A stretch of 64,000 nt of DNA. Origin: Diabrotica undecimpunctata. Its lineage: Eukaryota > Arthropoda > Insecta > Coleoptera > Chrysomelidae. Position 1 is the stretch's first letter. Each line of letters starts with the position of its first letter. Positions 10,500 through 21,358 of this stretch are shown here, in pieces. Where the stretch lies: contig NC_092807.1 in NCBI RefSeq assembly GCF_040954645.1, positions 51,799,481 to 51,863,480 of the forward strand, in the 5' to 3' direction. The notes below the pieces were generated by a model. That model had not been told where the DNA came from. It made no database searches and saw only the letters and a program-made list of their open reading frames with translations. Made by a program: the position numbers and the translations under genes.

Positions 10500-12570
10500 T
10501 AAGAAAACTAAAAACGTCTTCGACTATAGTTACTATAAAGATCTTCGAAATGCAGTTACTAACGCAGTCCGTCTGGAGAAGAATGGTTACTTAAATTATC
10601 GGTCTGCTTCTTTTGCTTCTTTGATTAAAAAAGATCTTTGGAAAGCTATGAGGTTATTCAAAATTGTAAATAAACCAGTTATAGAGATCCCTCATGAACT
10701 TAAAGATCCTGTATCTATAAATAATTATTTTACATCTGTCTTTAGCCCTGTAAATTGTTGTCCTGAGACAACCCAATGGTATCAGTCAAATATTTTCAAC
10801 CCAGATATTGTTTTCTCGTTTAAAATGGCCACTATTGATGAAGTTAAATTCGGAAGCTGTTGGATATGGATGTGATAATATTTCTGCAAAGATGCTACAA
10901 GTCTCCCTTTCTATTACTGCTCCTTATATTACGCACATTATAAATTGTTCTTTGGAGGTAGGTTATTTTCCGGACACTTGGAAATACGCTTTGGTAAAAC
11001 CACTGCCCAAATCAAATAAACCTGAATCACTTAATGATCTTCGCCCAAAATAAGCATTTTACCGGGACTGTCAAAAATTTTAGAAAAGGTTATCTATAAA
11101 CAGATATACGATTATATTTTTAGAAATAATGTAGTTACGTATATACAATCAGGATTTAGAAAAGAGTTTAGTACAACGACTCTGCTTCTTGACTTAACAG
11201 ATAATATACTTCGATCATTTGATGCAGGAAAAGCAACCTCAGTCATCGTGCTTGATTTTTCTAAAGCCTTCGACACTATTGATCACGCTCTTCTGTGTGC
11301 TAAATTGAAATATTTTGGATTTAATGATACCTCCTTACAATTTTTCAAATTTTGTTTGGTAAATCGTTATCAAAAGTCATAATCGATAATAATTCATCAG
11401 AATTTGCATCTGTCAATTCAGAGGTGCCTCAAGGTTCGGTTCTTGGTCCTCTTCTTTTTTAAATATATATTTCCGATCTGTATAAATCTTTAAATAATCT
11501 GAAATTGCACTCTTTTGTAGATGACACACAACTGTATTTCTCTTTTGAACCTAACACTGTTCAGGATAACTTAAAACTAATTATAAAAAATGAACCTCTA
11601 AAAAATGTTAATAGTTGTAGAAACTTAGGAGTCATATATGACTGTATGCTACGTTTTCAAGAGCATGTCACCCTTTTAGTAAAAAAATGCTATTTAGTTA
11701 TGCGTCAACTGTATAGAAGTACAGGCATTTTAAACTTTAAATTGCGTAAGTTACTTTGTGCAACTATCGTAATGTCAATTCTTAATTATGGGCTCTTGGT
11801 ATTTTACCCTTGCTTAGATCAGGTTACGAAATTAAAGTTGCAAAAAATTCAAAATAATTGTTGCAGATTTGTCTTTGGCATAAGAAAATATGATCGTATA
11901 TCATGCAAAATAAAAGAACTTCAATGGTTAACCATAGATAATTTATACAAATATCACCTCGCCTCACTGATATATCGAATTATTTCGTCGTCAAATCCTA
12001 TTTATTTAAAGAACAAATTAGTATTTCGTGGAGACGCTCATAATCTGGATCTGAGATATCCTCATAGTCTTATGCTGCCAAGATATAGACTAGCTATTTT
12101 CCAGCGATCGTTTACTTACAACGCTGTTTTAGTGTTTAATAGTTTAACAAAAAATTTAAGAGGTAAATCTCTTGATTTCATGAAGCGGTATTATAAGAAA
12201 TTTTTACCTACAATCGCAGTAACGTTATTATTATTATATAGTATATTGTTGTCGTTATTGTTACCATTAGAATTTTTTTTGTTTTTATTTATCATTCATA
12301 TCATTTATCACATAACATTACAAATTATTTTCTTTATCTTATTTTTCTAGTAGCCACATGACTATTTATATCATTTCAATATTATATTATCATTTATGTC
12401 AATTTATAAATCATTTTTTTTTCATGTTCTACTTATTTCAAACTGACTTTGTAAACTTGAGGTTAAGTAGAGTAGCTCTAGCTAGACTTCGCCTCATGTA
12501 TCTCGTGTTTGTAAATTTTTACAGACTAAATAAAGGCAATTTATTATTATTATTACTATTGTATATAATA
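10500..12570 (+). pseudogene. Jockey/CR1/I-group LINE ORF2 pseudogene
   Basis: A plus-strand non-LTR RT copy, truncated at its 5' end. Visible blocks in order: FYxPDTWKYALVKPLPK entry (about 10960-11010), LSKILEKVIYKQIYDYI (11070-11115), a QSGFR block, VIVLDFSKAFDTIDHALL (about 11245-11295), VPQGSVLGPLLF (11425-11460), and FVDDTQLYF in place of [FY]ADDTQ (11510-11535). An 846-bp open frame (11505-12350) then carries the thumb and C-terminal region, including CRNLGVIYD and LNYGLLVFYPC. Frameshifts break the N-terminal half. A 3' UTR ends with AATAAA and a TTA-repeat tail at 12540-12560. No endonuclease is present. Confidence 0.8.
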
Positions 12571-12657
12571 AAATACAATATATGTGGACCCCCCTGTATA
12601 ATAGAATAGAGTTATTTCTGTCCCTTAAAAAAAAAAAAATTAAAAACGATGACACCC

Positions 12658-12921
12658 GTCGACTTTTAATACATATAAATGTGTGCCTTTTAAGGAAAAA
12701 TTTAAATGTACAGGGTAATTCACGCATGCCTAGCATACTGCATAAGTTTTATTTTTAATAGACTTCCCTGTATATTTTTTATTTTTAAAAGCTGCTTAAT
12801 AACCTGATCTCGACAAACTATATCTTGTATTATGTAGGGTCTATTATGAATAATACAAGGTGGAATTTAAAAATTATACAGTGTGTAAACCACTCATGGA
12901 ATACAATTGTTTGCGTCCTTA
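12658..12921 (+). repeat. Left arm of an inverted-repeat (foldback-type) element
   Basis: From the gtcgactttt start to gtcctt near 12921 this arm is the reverse complement of 13033-13225 joined to 16455-16500. Shared landmarks include aaaagctgcttaataacc with gatctcgac (12789-12815), and taaaccac with atggaata near the inner end. Numerous substitutions and small indels show the arms are old. A terminal sub-unit (atttaaatgtacagggtaat) also recurs in direct orientation near 12990-13010, so the element has repeated termini. Confidence 0.7.
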
Positions 12922-13032
12922 TTTTAGAAAATTATAAAAAACCGCCTCACCTGTTACTTTTAAATTCAAATGTGCTCTTTAAACATGAATTTAAATGTAC
13001 AAGATGATTCATGAGGGCAGAAGATTCAAGGA

Positions 13033-13225
13033 CACAAACAATTTTATTCCATAAGTGGTTTCCACACTGTTTAATTTCAACATATTAACTACCCTTTAAT
13101 ACTCATAATAGACTCTACATGACATAGTTGGTTGAGATCGGGTTATTAAGGAGCTTTTAAGAATAGTAAAATATACAGGAAGTTCCATTAAAAGTAAAGC
13201 TTTTAGACTATGGTAGGCTTGCCTG
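13033..13225 (-). repeat. Right arm (proximal part) of the inverted repeat, split by an RTE
   Basis: This is the reverse complement of the left arm and is interrupted after 13225 by the full-length RTE. The arm resumes at 16455 and runs to about 16500. The loop between the arms is about 110 bp. The interruption dates the RTE insertion after formation of the inverted repeat. Confidence 0.7.
13215..13225. repeat. Target-site duplication (left copy) of the RTE
   Basis: The 11-bp word aggcttgcctg lies immediately before the GC-rich start of the RTE and recurs exactly at 16444-16454 after its GAA tail. Eleven matching bases at both ends define the insertion precisely. Confidence 0.9.
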
Positions 13226-16200
13226 GGGGGTAGCGGGTGGCACTCCTTTACGATCCCGGTAGAGGATAGGCTACTACAGGGCTTGGCGACCCTGCCCCAT
13301 GCTAGCCCCTGACATCCCTCCATCTCAATCGAGGGAGTCGGGTCCTTATACCCTTTCCTGTCTTTCCCAATTCATCCTCACCTACATCCTTGTCAACTCG
13401 CCAACCCGCTCGGCAAGCGTGGCGTTTTAATTGCCATTTTCCCTTCAATATATCCATGTATACATCGAGATTCAAAAATAAAGTACCCCAGGTGGGTAGA
13501 GTTTATAACTCAGAATCCCACTCCAATATGGACTGCCTCACGGATTCTGGGGGAGGCAGAAGATCGAAAATACATGACAATAATAAACAAATTAATTCTC
13601 AAAAATTTAAATTTGCTACATACAACATTAGAACCATGAGAACGAACGACCATCTTGAGGAATTAGAGCAGGAACTAGGGGCTATTAAATGGGATATTGT
13701 AAGCTTATGTGAAACGAGACTTCAAGGAGAGAAAAAGACCACCCTAAAATCTGGGCACACTTTATACCAATATAATTCAGAAGAGAACCACGGTCAAGGA
13801 GGAGTGGCTTTCATGGTCAACCGAAGAATAGAACACCAGATTGTAAAATACTCAGCAGTGTCGGAAAGAGTGATATATCTTGTATTAGAACTGAATAAAC
13901 GATATAGCTTACAAATAATACACTGCTATGCTCCAACTTCCACTGCAGATGACGAGTCAATAGAACAACTCTACGAAGATATAACGCGAGCTGAAGACCT
14001 AGAAAAAACACATTATGTTATCATCACCGGAGATTTTAATGCAAAAATAGGGCGGCGAATACCAGGCGACTCAGACTACATAGGAAACTTCGGTCTAGGC
14101 AACAGAAACACCAGAGGAGAGACATTAGCAAATTTTATAAGAACCGAAAAAATGTTTTGCCTGAACACGTTTTATAAAAAACAAATACAAAGAAAGTGGA
14201 CATGGCGTAGCCCGAACGGCCAGGTTAAGAATGAAATAGATTTTATCCTTTCCAGTGATAGATCAATATGTAAAAACATCGAGGTGCTGAACAAATTTAA
14301 TACTGGCAGTGACCATAGACTAGTTCGTGCCGATATACATATTAACGTAAAGAGAGAAAGACGAAAACTATTAACAACAAACCCTTTACCGACGGCAGAC
14401 ATCCTAGCCAATAATAAAGAGAAATATCAAGAGGAATTAGCACGGAAACTAATGGCAAATACCTTTGAGCACAAGAATATAGATGAACTAGCTGAGAAAA
14501 TAACTAAAGACATACAAACAGTCACTAAGAAACTTTGTTGCAGAATAAGAAAACAAAAAGAAGCTAAACTAAAACCCGAGACTCTAGAACAGATAGAGAA
14601 AAGAAGAAGAACGAACAGAGATAACCCGGACTATAAAGCGCTCAACAGAAGCGTTAAGAAAAATATTCGAAAAGACCTCAGAGCTTATAGAACAAACCAG
14701 ATTCTTGAAACCATAGAGAACAATAAGAACATGAAAGTACTAAAAACATGTAAATCCGCTGGCAGGAATAAAATCATAAAGATAAAAGACGACCGTGGAA
14801 CATTGTGCTCGCATAAGGAAGAGATCGTTAGAGAAATCCGAAAATTTTACGAGAAGCTGTATACTTCTACTATTCCGAACCCCGGTATACCAACAAAACA
14901 TATCTTAAATGTGGGCTCAGAGGATCTCCCTGAAATAATAACATCAGAAATTAGAGCCGCCCTAAAACAAATGAAAAATGGGAAAACACCAGGAGAAGAT
15001 AAAATTACTTCAGAGATGCTAAAAATGGGAGGCACTGCATTAGAAGAGGCAATAAGAGCATTACTGAATAAATGCCTATTGGAAGGACAAATACCAAAAG
15101 CATGGAAAAATGCGGAAGTCATTCTACTCCATAAAAAAGGAGACGCCGCAAATATAGAAAACTACCGACCAATAAGCTTGTTGTCACACCTTTACAAACT
15201 ACTAACCCGAATAATAACAAATAGATTGACAGCTAAGCTAGATGCATACCAACCGGTGGAGCAAGCAGGCTTTCGTAAGGGTTTTAGCACTATCGATCAC
15301 TTGCAAACAATCCGGACAGTTATTGAAAAAACAATAGAGTACAACATACCACTACATCTGGCATTTGTCGATTATCACAAAGCATTCGACAGTATCGAGA
15401 AATGGGCTTTCTTAACAGCATTGGACGACGCCAGAGTAGATTCAAGATATGCTGCCCTTCTTAAGAATATATACGATGATGCTACTTTTCACGTAAAAAT
15501 AGATGATGATCTGGAAACTATGAAAATAGACCTTGGCAAAGGCGTGAGACAGGGTGACACCATCTCACCCAAGTTATTTACTTTGGCATTAGAAAATGTC
15601 TTCAAAAAACTAAATTGGGTCGAAAAGGGATTAAAAATAGATGGAGTATATCTTAACCATTTGCGTTTCGCAGACGACATAGTACTAATAAGCACAGATA
15701 TCCATGAACTAAAATCAATGCTACAAGATTTAAATCACAAATCGAATCAAATAGGATTAAAAATGAATCTCGACAAAACAAAGATATTAAGCAACAGCCT
15801 AGAAAACATCACGATAGATAACATCAATGTAGAAAAGGTAGAACAATATATATATCTAGGACATGCAATTAAAAACGAAAAGGAAAATCAAACCCTAGAA
15901 ATTAAAAGGACACAATTATCATGGGCTGCTTTTGGGAAGTTGAGCTTCATTTTAAAAGACAGAAAAATCCCAATACACTTAAAACGAAAAACCTATGACA
16001 CTTGTATACTACCAGTTGCAACTTATGGATTGGAAACTATGGCAATAACAAGAAAAATGGCAGAACAATTAAGAGTAACTCAACGGGCCATGGAGAGGGC
16101 CATGTTAAATATAAGCCTCAGAGACAAAATTCCTAACACCGAAATACGTCGAAGAACTAAAGTAACCGACATCATGGAACAAATAGCGACATTGAGATGG

Positions 16201-16443
16201 CAATGGGTAGCACATGTAGCAAGACAAGACACCAACAGATGGTCTCATAAAGTGACATTCTGGAGACCTCGAGAAACAAAAAGAAGCGTGGGAAGACCCA
16301 AAAAGAGATGGATAGACGATATAACAGCTGTAGCTGGAAAGCAGTGGATGAGAATTGCAAAAGATAGGGAAGCGTGGAAACAATTGGAGGAGGCCTATGT
16401 CCAACAATGGATGAATGAAGGCTGAAGAAGAAGAAGAAGAAGA
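13226..16443 (+). mobile_element. Full-length RTE-clade non-LTR retrotransposon
   Basis: The element is 3218 bp long. It starts with a GC-rich leader (gggggtagcgggtgg), much less AT-rich than the surroundings, and carries one long ORF that ends only 18 bp before its end. It finishes in a GAA trinucleotide tail, the RTE hallmark of a very short 3' UTR with simple-repeat tail. Perfect 11-bp target-site duplications flank it. An uninterrupted ORF plus identical duplications indicate a recent insertion, potentially still mobile. Related but decayed copies occur at 2590-4147, 16897-17151, 28500-28960 and 40900-43430. Confidence 0.92.
13456..16425 (+). CDS. RTE retrotransposon endonuclease/reverse transcriptase
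   Basis: The first in-frame ATG is at 13456, giving 989 residues; the frame is open further upstream to a TTG at 13390. The N-terminal apurinic-like endonuclease spans about 13606-14340 with FATYNIRTM, the acidic CETR, GDFNAKIG (about 14026-14050), a WTWRSPNG block, NEIDFIL and GSDHRLV, all catalytic positions present. The RT domain spans about 14960-15880 with GEDKITSEML, ENYRPISLLS, QAGFRKGFST, FVDYHKAFDSIEKW, VRQGDTISPKLF and the catalytic FADD at 15666-15677. The C-terminal region holds the basic SVGRPKKRWIDDI block and a terminal YVQQW. The protein nicks target DNA and primes cDNA synthesis on the element RNA. Insect gene sets often name such proteins craniofacial development protein 2-like, because of the endonuclease. 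Confidence 0.95.
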   Translation: MYTSRFKNKVPQVGRVYNSESHSNMDCLTDSGGGRRSKIHDNNKQINSQKFKFATYNIRTMRTNDHLEELEQELGAIKWDIVSLCETRLQGEKKTTLKSGHTLYQYNSEENHGQGGVAFMVNRRIEHQIVKYSAVSERVIYLVLELNKRYSLQIIHCYAPTSTADDESIEQLYEDITRAEDLEKTHYVIITGDFNAKIGRRIPGDSDYIGNFGLGNRNTRGETLANFIRTEKMFCLNTFYKKQIQRKWTWRSPNGQVKNEIDFILSSDRSICKNIEVLNKFNTGSDHRLVRADIHINVKRERRKLLTTNPLPTADILANNKEKYQEELARKLMANTFEHKNIDELAEKITKDIQTVTKKLCCRIRKQKEAKLKPETLEQIEKRRRTNRDNPDYKALNRSVKKNIRKDLRAYRTNQILETIENNKNMKVLKTCKSAGRNKIIKIKDDRGTLCSHKEEIVREIRKFYEKLYTSTIPNPGIPTKHILNVGSEDLPEIITSEIRAALKQMKNGKTPGEDKITSEMLKMGGTALEEAIRALLNKCLLEGQIPKAWKNAEVILLHKKGDAANIENYRPISLLSHLYKLLTRIITNRLTAKLDAYQPVEQAGFRKGFSTIDHLQTIRTVIEKTIEYNIPLHLAFVDYHKAFDSIEKWAFLTALDDARVDSRYAALLKNIYDDATFHVKIDDDLETMKIDLGKGVRQGDTISPKLFTLALENVFKKLNWVEKGLKIDGVYLNHLRFADDIVLISTDIHELKSMLQDLNHKSNQIGLKMNLDKTKILSNSLENITIDNINVEKVEQYIYLGHAIKNEKENQTLEIKRTQLSWAAFGKLSFILKDRKIPIHLKRKTYDTCILPVATYGLETMAITRKMAEQLRVTQRAMERAMLNISLRDKIPNTEIRRRTKVTDIMEQIATLRWQWVAHVARQDTNRWSHKVTFWRPRETKRSVGRPKKRWIDDITAVAGKQWMRIAKDREAWKQLEEAYVQQWMNEG

Positions 16444-16454
16444 AGGCTTGCCTG
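16444..16454. repeat. Target-site duplication (right copy) of the RTE
   Basis: An exact copy of the 11-bp word at 13215-13225, directly after the GAA tail. The interrupted inverted-repeat arm resumes after it. Confidence 0.9.
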
Positions 16455-16500
16455 AGTCACCTTGTCCAGTATATTTAAAAAGCGCATATTTATATTCGAC
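16455..16500 (-). repeat. Right arm (distal part) of the inverted repeat
   Basis: This continues the arm broken at 13225. It pairs with 12658-12710 of the left arm; the terminal words gtcga and tcgac match at the outer ends. Confidence 0.6.
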
Positions 16501-16539
16501 GTGCTTCAGCATTTTTTATAGGACCATTAAGCTTGCGGG

Positions 16540-16870
16540 GGCACATAAGCTAAATCCGATTTAACCTTTGCAATATTTTTTCACCGATTTTTCACTAATT
16601 TTTGACCACCAAACCACCCTTAAGTGGAGTAATTCTGCTGCCTTAAAGTTCAAGCTAGCAGAATTCAAACAAAAAACTTGTCTATGACATTTTTTTTTTC
16701 ACTAATTAATTACTACCATCATAATTTTTCACCACCGAACCACCCTTAAGGGGAGCGATTCTCCTGGCATACGGTTCAAACTGGCAGAATTTAAAAAAAT
16801 ATATTTTTGCCTATGCCATATTTTTTCACCCATTTATAAATTATAACTTTTAAATAAAATAAAAAGTGTT
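16540..16870. repeat. Tandem units bordering the foldback array
   Basis: Two diverged units of about 145-150 bp share caccaccgaaccacccttaag-like and ttcaaactggcagaatt-like words (near 16600-16680 and 16735-16800). They have the same style as the larger units to the right (ttttcaccc, tctgct, agcagaatt), suggesting one family of foldback repeats. Confidence 0.5.
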
Positions 16871-16896
16871 CTGTTCTGCTCCCCTAAACTAATCTT

Positions 16897-17151
16897 GGAA
16901 CGTCTGAGGTGAATAGGGCATGTAATGCGGATGGAACAAAATGACCCAGCTAGAAAACGCTCCTTGATAGACCCATTGGTCAGAGAAGAAGAGGAAGACC
17001 TAGAACAAGGTTCCTTGATAACATCGATAAAGACATGAAAAATATGGGAATACGTGCTTGGCGGAGAGAGAAAGGGGAGGGTTGGGGACGACTGGAGAGA
17101 AATTCTTGAGGAGGCTAGGACCCACGTAAGGTTGTAAAGACGGAATGATGA
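16897..17151 (+). pseudogene. RTE C-terminal fragment inserted in the tandem array
   Basis: The plus strand reads GHVMRMEQNDPARK, then a degraded GRPRTRFLDN and KDMKNMGIRAW, the C-terminal signature of RTE-type ORFs, in two frames. It ends in a gatgata tail. It is flanked by near-identical words taaactaatctt (16885-16896) and taaaccaatctt (17152-17163), probably a 12-bp target-site duplication with one substitution. It is a 5'-truncated insertion of about 255 bp. Confidence 0.75.
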
Positions 17152-17640
17152 TAAACCAATCTTATTTGAAAACGTTACTGCTAGCTTAATATCCGAGCCA
17201 GTGGAATTGGAAAAAAAAATATTTTTGAAATTCCACAGTGTTCTGCTAGGATTTTACAAATTCATTACCACCCTAGTAATTATTCACCCCTCAATTTACT
17301 CCTATCGGAAGTCAATAATTCTGTTACGTTAAAATTTAAGGAGAAAAAATATTCTTTAAAATTTCACCGCCCTGTACTTATAACTGAAATAAAACAGTAG
17401 TGTTCTGCTGTTAAGTTTTTACTAAACTTTGACCATCCTAATCATTTTCCCCCCTAAATCAATCTTATTTAGTAAAGTTCTTACTAGCTTAATATTCGAG
17501 ACAGCGAAATTTAAAAAAATAGTTTTAAAATACCATCATGTTCTGATAGGTTTTTGTGAATTTATTACCACCCTAGTAATTTTTCACCCCTTAACTAACC
17601 CATTAATACCCCAATACTCTGTTAATTTTTACCTATATCC
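17152..17640 (+). repeat. Left arm of foldback array, about 303-bp tandem units
   Basis: At least one and a half units with a 303-bp period (aatcttattt at 17158 and 17461). Each contains a ctagcttaatat word, a gttctg word, a block of the form accaccctagtaat-ttcacccc, and a ccctgta word. The same units occur in reverse orientation at 18480-19130, so the region can fold into a long hairpin. The spacer 17640-18480 is AT-rich with no open frame. Confidence 0.7.
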
Positions 17641-18479
17641 AACTGACAATAAATATAATATCGACATAAAATTAAACAATATAAATATATTTAAATTTTT
17701 GAAATGCAGCTAATATAAATCTATTTTACTACTCAAATAATCTAAACTAGCTGTTCTGTCCAACTTGTAATTTCCGTCTTATTTGAATATTCTTAAAATA
17801 TTTATCTGCTAAAATGTTTTCCAAGTAATATAAACTCTTTATGTTATACAACTAACCTAAACAGTATATTTAATACCCTTATTATTTAAATAATAATAAA
17901 ATATTTAATACCTAAGCTTTTTTCCAAATTTTCAGGTACCTATCCGGTATCTTTTAACAATAGGTGTCTCGATCCGCCTTTACAATTAGCTAATTAAAGT
18001 AATGGATGTAATAAAATTATTGGAATTTGAATATTTCTTACCTGCTAAGTATTATGTTAAATATAACAATTCCATTGTATTTACTAAAACTCAACTTGAT
18101 TTCAGTTATTTTATATTCATAAAAGGGTACTCACGACGCGAATCCGAGTAACTTTTTTAAAACAGTTAAAATTTATAATTTTTGTAACAAAGTATTTTCA
18201 TATTTTCAATATTTAGACTATTCTATATTTAAAATATTCAATATATTTAAACATTTAAAAAGTATATATTATTTAGCACCGAGTAACATTTGAGAATGCT
18301 TTTTAATTTAAGTAGTCGAGAAAAAAATGACTAGTCTGTTAAAAATATAGTAAAACACAAAAAATATAGTAAATGTGTGGCTGATAGAATTGGTGTGGTT
18401 GGTTAACATTTAGTAAAAACGTGTAGTTGGTTAACATTTACTAAAAACAGATCACTTTCTTATTTTAAATAAAGTGCAG

Positions 18480-19130
18480 TATAATTACAAAAAAATTCTA
18501 CCCCTTTAATTTTAACCTACCAGAATTATTGACTCCTCACTAGGGTTAGTCTTGGGATAAAAAATTACTAAAGTACTAATAAATTCGTAAAAACCTAGCA
18601 GAATACTGTAATATTTCAAAATTTTCTTTTTTAATTCACTGCCTCGAATATTAAGCTAGCGGAAACGTTTCCAAATAAGATTGATTTAGGGGTGGAAAAT
18701 TATCAGGGTGGTCAAGGTTTAGTAAAAACTTAAAACACTTTTTCATTTCAGTTATAAGTGGAAGACGGTGAAATTGCAAAAGAAGATATTTTCACTTTAA
18801 TATTATCCCAACAGAATTATTGACTTCCCATAAGGGGTAGTTGAGAAGTGATAAATTACTAGGGTGGCAATAAATTCATAAAAATCTAGCAGGACACTGT
18901 GGTATTTCAAAAATATATTTTTTTAATTTCGCTGGCTCGAATATTAAGTTTGCGGGAACTTTTCCGAATAAGATTGGTTTAGAGGTGGAAAATTCTCAAA
19001 GTGGTCAGAGTTTAGTAAAAACATAACATAAAACTTTTTTATTTCAGTAGAAGTAAAAGATGGTGACATTGTAAAAAAGATTTTTTTACTTTAAATTTTA
19101 ACCAGAGTTATTGACATTTTATAAGGTCTA
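18480..19130 (-). repeat. Right arm of foldback array, about 293-bp tandem units
   Basis: Reverse-complement counterpart of 17152-17640. The word aataagatt recurs at 18674 and 18967 (period 293). Each unit holds the complement of the ctagcttaatat and cacccta words. A short 29-bp direct repeat (gttggttaacattta) sits in the spacer at 18398-18450. No transposase is recognisable inside, which fits a non-autonomous foldback element. From 19130 to 20970 no gene was recognised. Confidence 0.7.
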
Positions 19131-19449
19131 CTGAACACAAAATCGCTACTTTTAAAAAGACGATCTAGAAGCAGTCGAAGTTAATAATTTTTGTTTAAAT
19201 TGCTTTATAACACGATAACGATTTATTTTTTTATTTATTTATTGTATGTTATTATCATTTTTTCTTTAAACGTCGATTTCGAACGTCGAAAAATTGTTTG
19301 TTGACGAACATTGACAGATCCTGAGCATTGTTTTTAAATGGAATGTTCCATACTTTATTACATAATTGGATAGGTTCTTCTGAGAGAAGAAGATTGATAC
19401 AATTACTATAGCGTTATCAAATCATATTAGAAAATTAGGGAAGAAAAAT

Positions 19450-19500
19450 GCGGCCTACAATGGGACTCGAACCCACACCTTTTTGTCTGGCATACACAGC
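19450..19500 (-). other. tRNA T-arm / Pol III B-box-like remnant
   Basis: The minus strand contains GTGTGGGTTCGAGTCCCATTG, a T arm with perfect B box GGTTCGAGTCC and pairing GTGGG/CCCAT with one mismatch, followed by TAGGCCGC. No matching acceptor, D arm or anticodon arm was found upstream. It may be a tRNA-derived SINE piece or a tRNA fragment. Confidence 0.4.
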
Positions 19501-20971
19501 CTGATTTTTGTCTTTGAATTTCAAAATATCATTTGATACTAATCTCCATCAGATCAGAAAGTAAACAATAAATGCTATAGTGTTTTGATAATTGGTTGTT
19601 GAGTTAAAAAACGGCATATTGTATAAAAACGCTCAAATTTGACAGCCGTCATTTTTGTGGCAACGCTTTGATTTGTGTTTTAAGTTATTATATAAACCTA
19701 TAAAAAGAGGGTATCATATAATCTCCCATTATATTTAAAAAAAGATCCAAGATTAGCATTTTGAAATACTTATTTGCAATAACTGAGGGAGATGTTTGAA
19801 AAGCATTTTATATCATTTGACTCTAAAATTATAGTTTTCTAAGATTTAAAAAAAATTCTTCAATTAAAAATAAAATAGTTTCCATATGTCCGAAAATGTA
19901 TAGTGAGGACTCTACCAACAATAATTCCAAAAGTTTTTCTCCAGGCTGGTCGGAAGCAATTCTTGTGATAAGTCTTTTATTCATTGATAATGGAAAGTTC
20001 ATGCAGCTGCTATTTCAACTCCAATTTTAAATTGTCTTAGACTTAATAAAAATTTTAACTTGAATAACTCACAACAGACCCTTTAATTTGATCTAAAATT
20101 TAAGGCATAGTATTTCAGTTTTCTTTATACTTAAAAGTTTATTTTTCACATAACTATTCGCAACTGGGTCATATGCACCAAATTTCAATTTAATCGGTTT
20201 CGTAGATTCGAAATACATTTTGTGTAACAGAGTCAGACGGACGGATGAATAGACGACCAATTTTATATTTTTTTATACGGGTCTACAGAACTCTTAAAGT
20301 GTAATTTTCATAAGTCAAACTTACATAATTTGCATGAAAAGTAGGTGTGAAAAGTTATAAGAATGGCCACATCACATCACTGAATATAGAAAACTTTATT
20401 TTAATTAGTATCTGATACCCAATCTAACTATAATGTTTGGAGAAATGATACGCTTTTTTTTTAAAGTTAGTATTCCTTTAATCTTTCCATAAATTAATAT
20501 TCTATTATTTCTGGTCAACATCGCCATCGCGTATAAGAAAATTGTTGCACTTTTGTGGCACCTTTCACACACTTACACGTTTTATTCCCAAAATCGAAAC
20601 AAAAATCATTTTATTTCAACTGAAATGGGCAACACCGCAAGGCCATCTCAGAGGGCGCCACTTTACGACCACGCCCACGATGCCACAATTACGTGTGTAA
20701 GTTCAATCTGCCTCAACCTGATTTCTGGCAACATACGCAGAATCGGCGTAATACAATTTTTATTTAAGCTCTATTCGATCCTATGTATTAAAAACAATAT
20801 CTATTAAAAGCACATGAGAAAAAAGAGTATTTAAAGTTATTTAGACAGTAAATACTACTAAAACAAAGAAAATGTTGGGGAATGAAATTGTGGTAACGTG
20901 TGTAAGTTACCACAATTTACGAAGTTACCATAATACAGGAATATGTTCACACACGTTACCACAAATATCGG

Positions 20972-21222
<251 letters not shown>

Positions 21223-21358
21223 GTATTCATTTTTTTAAGAGCAAAGTATATTGATGCAAAACGTATTTTAGTTTGAAAACTAGGTTAACAAAATAAACTT
21301 ACTTACATACGAAAGTAACCTTGATAAAATGGTTCAACCTCCACAAGAAGTCAAAATA

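Noticed and set aside
13390..13455. N-terminal extension of the RTE ORF from TTG
   Set aside because: A TTG start is improbable in a eukaryote; first in-frame ATG is 13456. The open extension may still be translated if initiation is unusual.
19130..20970. Possible gene between the foldback array and the microsatellite
   Set aside because: Only short frames, no domains; left unassigned.
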